DNA from: a virus
DNA length: 20,814 bases
IMG/VR virus record: IMGVR_UViG_3300025128_000433
Span: 1-20,814 of that record
Direction: 5' to 3' (one strand)
Within the stretch, counting starts at the first letter, position 1, and each line of letters starts with the position of its first letter. This document shows positions 18,323-20,814 of this stretch, piece by piece. A model generated the notes under the pieces. That model saw only the letters and a program-made list of their open reading frames with translations. It was not told where the DNA came from and did no database searches. The position numbers and the translations under genes are program-made.

Positions 18323-18881
18323 TACTTACCTTTCGTTTTATATAAACACGTATAATGTTAAATATATCGGATAACCTTACTTGATTTTTTCTAAGATTGC
18401 AACCGACACAGCAAAAAACTAAGTTGTCTAACACATAAGTTTTAGTTGCATCTAATCTATCGATAGAAAAATTTGTAATAATTTTAGGTCCACGACCATT
18501 ATACCCTCGCTTCTTGTTGCCCAACACTCGTTTATAAGTCCAAGGCTCTTTGCAATACTCACAATTTCTTCCGTGGTCTTGAATATATAACATTAGCTCT
18601 GCGTATATTTCTTCTTTGGTGCACTCTGGTTTCCATTTAAGTCTTGCATTTTTTTTCTTATATCTATAAAATACGCCGTTAATTACTTCCATTACATAGC
18701 CTCTTTCAGTGTTCATATACTTATGTTCGGCTAAGGCAATTTTCTCTTTATTTTCAAGTCTATACACAGCTTTTCGTTTTCGATCACACGGCTTGCAACA
18801 GAAATTATATTTTCCGTTATGACTCTTATAAAATTCTTTTAAAGGTATATCTTTATTACAAAGATTACATTTTTTATTCAT
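18306..18881 (-). CDS. HNH endonuclease-like zinc protein
   Basis: 191 aa. Two zinc-type Cys sets: N-terminal CNLC (C5, C8) with FCCKPC (C28-C32), then CEYC (C107, C110) with CCVGC (C157-C161). Between the second pair is NFSIDRLD (D141, D144), then DNLVFCCVGCNLRKN. C-x-x-C, SIDRxD, and N-x-x-x-C-C-x-x-C-N are the HNH nuclease layout, in which metal-bound His/Asn cut DNA; here Ser-Ile-Asp takes the usual first His place, so activity is uncertain. It overlaps the methyltransferase start by 17 bases, in the same transcript. It could be a partner nuclease, a homing nuclease or a packaging-associated HNH. The start at 18881 lacks a good ribosome site. Confidence 0.65.
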   Translation of the reverse strand: MNKKCNLCNKDIPLKEFYKSHNGKYNFCCKPCDRKRKAVYRLENKEKIALAEHKYMNTERGYVMEVINGVFYRYKKKNARLKWKPECTKEEIYAELMLYIQDHGRNCEYCKEPWTYKRVLGNKKRGYNGRGPKIITNFSIDRLDATKTYVLDNLVFCCVGCNLRKNQVRLSDIFNIIRVYIKRKVSNERKV

Positions 18882-18887
18882 ATGGTT

Positions 18888-18913
18888 TTAAGGGGGGCGT
18901 TACACCCCCTTAA
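18888..18913. repeat. Strong GC hairpin between ParB-like and HNH genes
   Basis: TTAAGGGGG and CCCCCTTAA pair over 9 bases with an 8-base loop. It lies between the stop of the ParB-like gene (18918) and the start of the HNH gene (18881). On the leftward mRNA it is followed by AAAACC, not a U-run, so it is a poor rho-independent terminator; it may slow ribosomes, stabilise mRNA or be an attenuator. Confidence 0.55.
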
Positions 18914-18917
18914 TAAT

Positions 18918-19796
18918 TTAGTATCCGTCTTTACGGATACTTATTTTTTTAGATTTTAATTGATTATAATTATAAACAGCTAATAACCCTTGCAAAGCTT
19001 CTTCTTTACTAGAGGCTCCATCATATTTTCTTCTGTATTTTTTTATTTGATATACAGCAGAGTCATGGTTCCATTTAGGTTCAGAACTTAACTTACAATA
19101 GGATCTGCAAAACCTGTCGCTACCCACTAGATCGGGTGCAAAAGCTTTTATTTCAGAAAGTATTTTAGCTATAGCTTGAGCTCTAGCTAGATTACCTATT
19201 TTATAAGTTCCTTTTCTAAAGGAAATTAAACCTTGCCCTGTTAATGATGTGCCTGTAGATCCACCTCCTCCTGTACCTTCTGATAAAAGTACAATACAAG
19301 TAGTCAACTTTAAGTCGTGTTCTCTCATAAACTTATCTACTTTTTGATAAGTCTCATGGTTATGCCACTTGTTGTCAGAAAAACACCTTAAGTAGTCATG
19401 TAACTTCCAACTCTTTTGAGTGTTGTTCATTAGTATAACTTCGTTAATAGAAGTTTTATAACTAATGAGATACATCACAGGTATTTTTAGTATTCTACAA
19501 GCATCAAATCTGTGCTGCCCATCTATTATTTCAAAATTTTCATTGATAATAATAGGAGTGAGTTGCCCACTATTTTGAATACTGACTACTAACTCATTAA
19601 CGTGTTTGTCGTTAACGACTCGGTTTTGTTCAAGAATAGAAAACTTTTCATAATCTGAACTTTTCATTACATCAGAGTTTATTTTACTATCTTTCCCCTG
19701 ATCATATACCTTATACTTTTGCCCCAACATCGGCACAAAAGATAAGCTTTTTGGCTGTATGTTATTAACAACATACTTTTTTCTTTTTTTGGACAT
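18918..19796 (-). CDS. ParB-like nuclease-domain protein
   Basis: 292 aa. Residues about 50-125 match the ParB/Srx N-terminal fold: EKFSILEQNRVVNDKHVNEL, LVVSIQNSGQLTPIIINEN, then FEIIDGQHRFDACRILKIPV with the DGQHR box at 92-96. In ParB proteins this segment binds CTP or acts as a nuclease-like pocket. The rest of the protein lacks the helix-turn-helix of true partition ParB and has a Gly/Ser/Thr-rich patch (GTGGGGSTGTSLTGQG) at about 174-190. Phages carry many such lone ParB-domain proteins, thought to modify DNA or regulate genes. No parA is visible, so partition is unlikely. Overlaps the 61-aa gene by 32 bases. Confidence 0.75.
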   Translation of the reverse strand: MSKKRKKYVVNNIQPKSLSFVPMLGQKYKVYDQGKDSKINSDVMKSSDYEKFSILEQNRVVNDKHVNELVVSIQNSGQLTPIIINENFEIIDGQHRFDACRILKIPVMYLISYKTSINEVILMNNTQKSWKLHDYLRCFSDNKWHNHETYQKVDKFMREHDLKLTTCIVLLSEGTGGGGSTGTSLTGQGLISFRKGTYKIGNLARAQAIAKILSEIKAFAPDLVGSDRFCRSYCKLSSEPKWNHDSAVYQIKKYRRKYDGASSKEEALQGLLAVYNYNQLKSKKISIRKDGY

Positions 19797-19950
19797 TTCT
19801 GCCTTTCGTAGTTAATTGCATAGACTTTGTTAACGTGTCTATGTTTGACGTTATCTCTGGTTTTTTATCACCAAAAATTCTTTTATAACCTTCATCATAA
19901 GCCTTGTTACTTGGCCTTGACTTTCCATCCCATTTTTCTTTCTTTACCAT
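19765..19950 (-). CDS. Small basic protein with WDGKSRPSN motif
   Basis: 61 aa, MVKKEKWDGKSRPSNKAYDE followed by GYKRIFGDKKPE, then a Thr/Lys-rich tail with a final Cys pair. WDGKSRPSxxxYxxxxxxIF is a motif I know in short marine phage proteins of unknown function. Its 3' end overlaps the ParB-like start by 32 bases. No ribosome site of note. Confidence 0.55.
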   Translation of the reverse strand: MVKKEKWDGKSRPSNKAYDEGYKRIFGDKKPEITSNIDTLTKSMQLTTKGRNVQKKKKVCC

Positions 19951-19953
19951 AAT

Positions 19954-20172
19954 TTACTCTGGGTTTACTATTTGTTGTAACAATACAATTCTATTTTCTG
20001 CTTCAATAATTCTATCAAGATGTTGTTCAACTTTAACTAATAAGCCAACAGACAATTGTGATGGTAATGAGTCATCAGTTTCCATTTCTAAACATTTTCT
20101 AATTTTTTTTTCTTCATCTACAATAGTATTATACTGTCTTTTTATTACTCTTTTTGCTGTCAGATTGTTCAT
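19954..20172 (-). CDS. Small helical protein, unknown
   Basis: 72 aa, helical and charged (NTIVDEEKKIRKCLEMETDD, then LLVKVEQHLDRIIEAENRIV), likely a coiled coil. AAAGGAG lies about 7 bases before the ATG at 20172. It overlaps the oxygenase 3' end by 44 bases in another frame. No family recognised. Confidence 0.55.
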   Translation of the reverse strand: MNNLTAKRVIKRQYNTIVDEEKKIRKCLEMETDDSLPSQLSVGLLVKVEQHLDRIIEAENRIVLLQQIVNPE

Positions 20173-20788
20173 TTTTTTCTCCTTTCTTTTTTAAACTTTT
20201 TATTTTAATTGAGTCAGATACATTTCCCGATACTGAAACTCTAGTGCAATCACTTTTAAATGGAAACACCCAATGCTTTAACGATGCAGGAAATATAAAC
20301 ATATCTCCTTCTTCTGGAAAAGCTGAATGGTGAGTTATATAAGTTCTAGGTCCCTCGCCATATATAAAAGTTATACCTCCAGGTCCCGCTGAACGACCTT
20401 TATAAGCTGCTCGCTCCTCCTTCAAAGCCTCTGGCATAGTTAAATAAATAACCCAAGACAAAGCTCCACCGTGATCGTGAGGAGGATTAAAGTCACCTGG
20501 TCTTTGAAAGTTTGCCCACAGAGAGTCTAGTGTGTATTGTTCTTTAAAAGTTTCAGGGGTTGAGCCTACCTCTGGCGACCATTTAAATTGTGCGTCAGCG
20601 TACATGTTAAACATTTGATTAAAAAAAGGTAAGAATATTTTCTTATCTCTAAAACCAACTTCTTTATTAACTACACCCGCTAGTTTTGATTCAAAATTTT
20701 CTGTACTTGCCTCTGCTTCGCTTAAAAATTTTAATCTTAAGTCTTCTGGTATTTTTGTTTTAACTAACAAAGGTCCCCATCTAAACAT
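20129..20788 (-). CDS. 2-oxoglutarate/Fe(II)-dependent oxygenase, second copy
   Basis: 219 aa, distinct from the oxygenase at 13696-14355. Motifs: NPPHDHGGALSWVIYLTMP with iron-type H104/H106, then FPEEGDMFIFPASLKHWVFPF with H172, and R183. This is the phage 2OG-Fe(II) layout (PF13759-like). The tail is Lys/Ser-rich. ATG at 20788 has no ribosome site in the 26 bases left, and no stop lies upstream within the window, so a longer N-terminus beyond the edge cannot be excluded. First visible gene of the leftward accessory block. Confidence 0.75.
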   Translation of the reverse strand: MFRWGPLLVKTKIPEDLRLKFLSEAEASTENFESKLAGVVNKEVGFRDKKIFLPFFNQMFNMYADAQFKWSPEVGSTPETFKEQYTLDSLWANFQRPGDFNPPHDHGGALSWVIYLTMPEALKEERAAYKGRSAGPGGITFIYGEGPRTYITHHSAFPEEGDMFIFPASLKHWVFPFKSDCTRVSVSGNVSDSIKIKSLKKKGEKNEQSDSKKSNKKTV

Positions 20789-20814
20789 TTGATATTTTAT
20801 TTTAAATTTTTTTT

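Noticed and set aside
17442-18374. Three long + strand open frames opposite the methyltransferase gene
   Set aside because: They are shadows of the GC-richer, dual-open region; they show no recognisable motif, no good ribosome site and overlap each other in different frames.

Overview
This window is a piece of a tailed double-stranded DNA phage (Caudoviricetes). The left half carries a recognisable virion assembly and packaging block: major capsid protein, scaffold, portal and large terminase. Almost everything else is small, tightly packed and often overlapping genes. The DNA is AT-rich. Several proteins (scaffold tail, the chain of tiny Lys/Arg/Gly-rich proteins, the long P22-type portal, the GroES-like protein) resemble those I know from uncultured marine phages and pelagiphages. 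I therefore infer an uncultured marine phage of a low-GC marine bacterium; the host itself cannot be read from the sequence.

Layout. (1) 1-9501, leftward: large terminase, a 51-aa linker gene, portal, a two-helix membrane protein, a chain of very small basic proteins joined by TAATG stop/start overlaps, two small helical proteins, a GroES-like co-chaperonin, scaffold, two small head-associated proteins and the major capsid protein, which runs off the left edge. (2) 9502-10375: a control region around a leftward VRR-NUC-like nuclease, with dyads and two promoter-like sequences. (3) 10376-13703, rightward: eleven small unknown genes, many with AGAAAGGA-type ribosome sites, probably an early or host-takeover block. 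(4) 13696-14594, leftward: a 2-oxoglutarate/Fe(II) oxygenase and a small unknown. (5) 14633-15160, rightward: the small terminase subunit alone, on the opposite strand from the large subunit. (6) 15153-20788, leftward: a small unknown, a gene-free stretch (15547-15951) packed with TTTTCCACA/TTTTACACA boxes that looks like a replication origin, a RecB/Cas4-like exonuclease, a small membrane protein, a C5-cytosine methyltransferase, an HNH protein, a ParB-like protein, two small unknowns and a second 2OG oxygenase.

The most unusual item is the methyltransferase gene. For about 1.33 kb (16838-18165) its reading frame is overlapped on the same strand by a second long open frame of 446 codons. The second frame reads as seven spaced L/M-[WFL]-x-T-P repeats and ends in a motif (WVEWLMGYP) that I know from phage proteins. 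The methyltransferase frame reads the same DNA as a hydrophilic insert with VADT/VSNT-type repeats between its catalytic core and its C-terminal motif. This may be a dual-coding (overprinted) locus.

How it works together: TerS and TerL package DNA through the portal into a shell built from the capsid protein on the scaffold, perhaps folded with help from the GroES-like protein and host GroEL. The leftward accessory block supplies DNA processing (exonuclease), DNA modification (methyltransferase), HNH nuclease and ParB-like functions around a possible origin. No DNA polymerase, helicase, integrase, lysis enzyme or tail gene is visible; these must lie outside the window or be absent.
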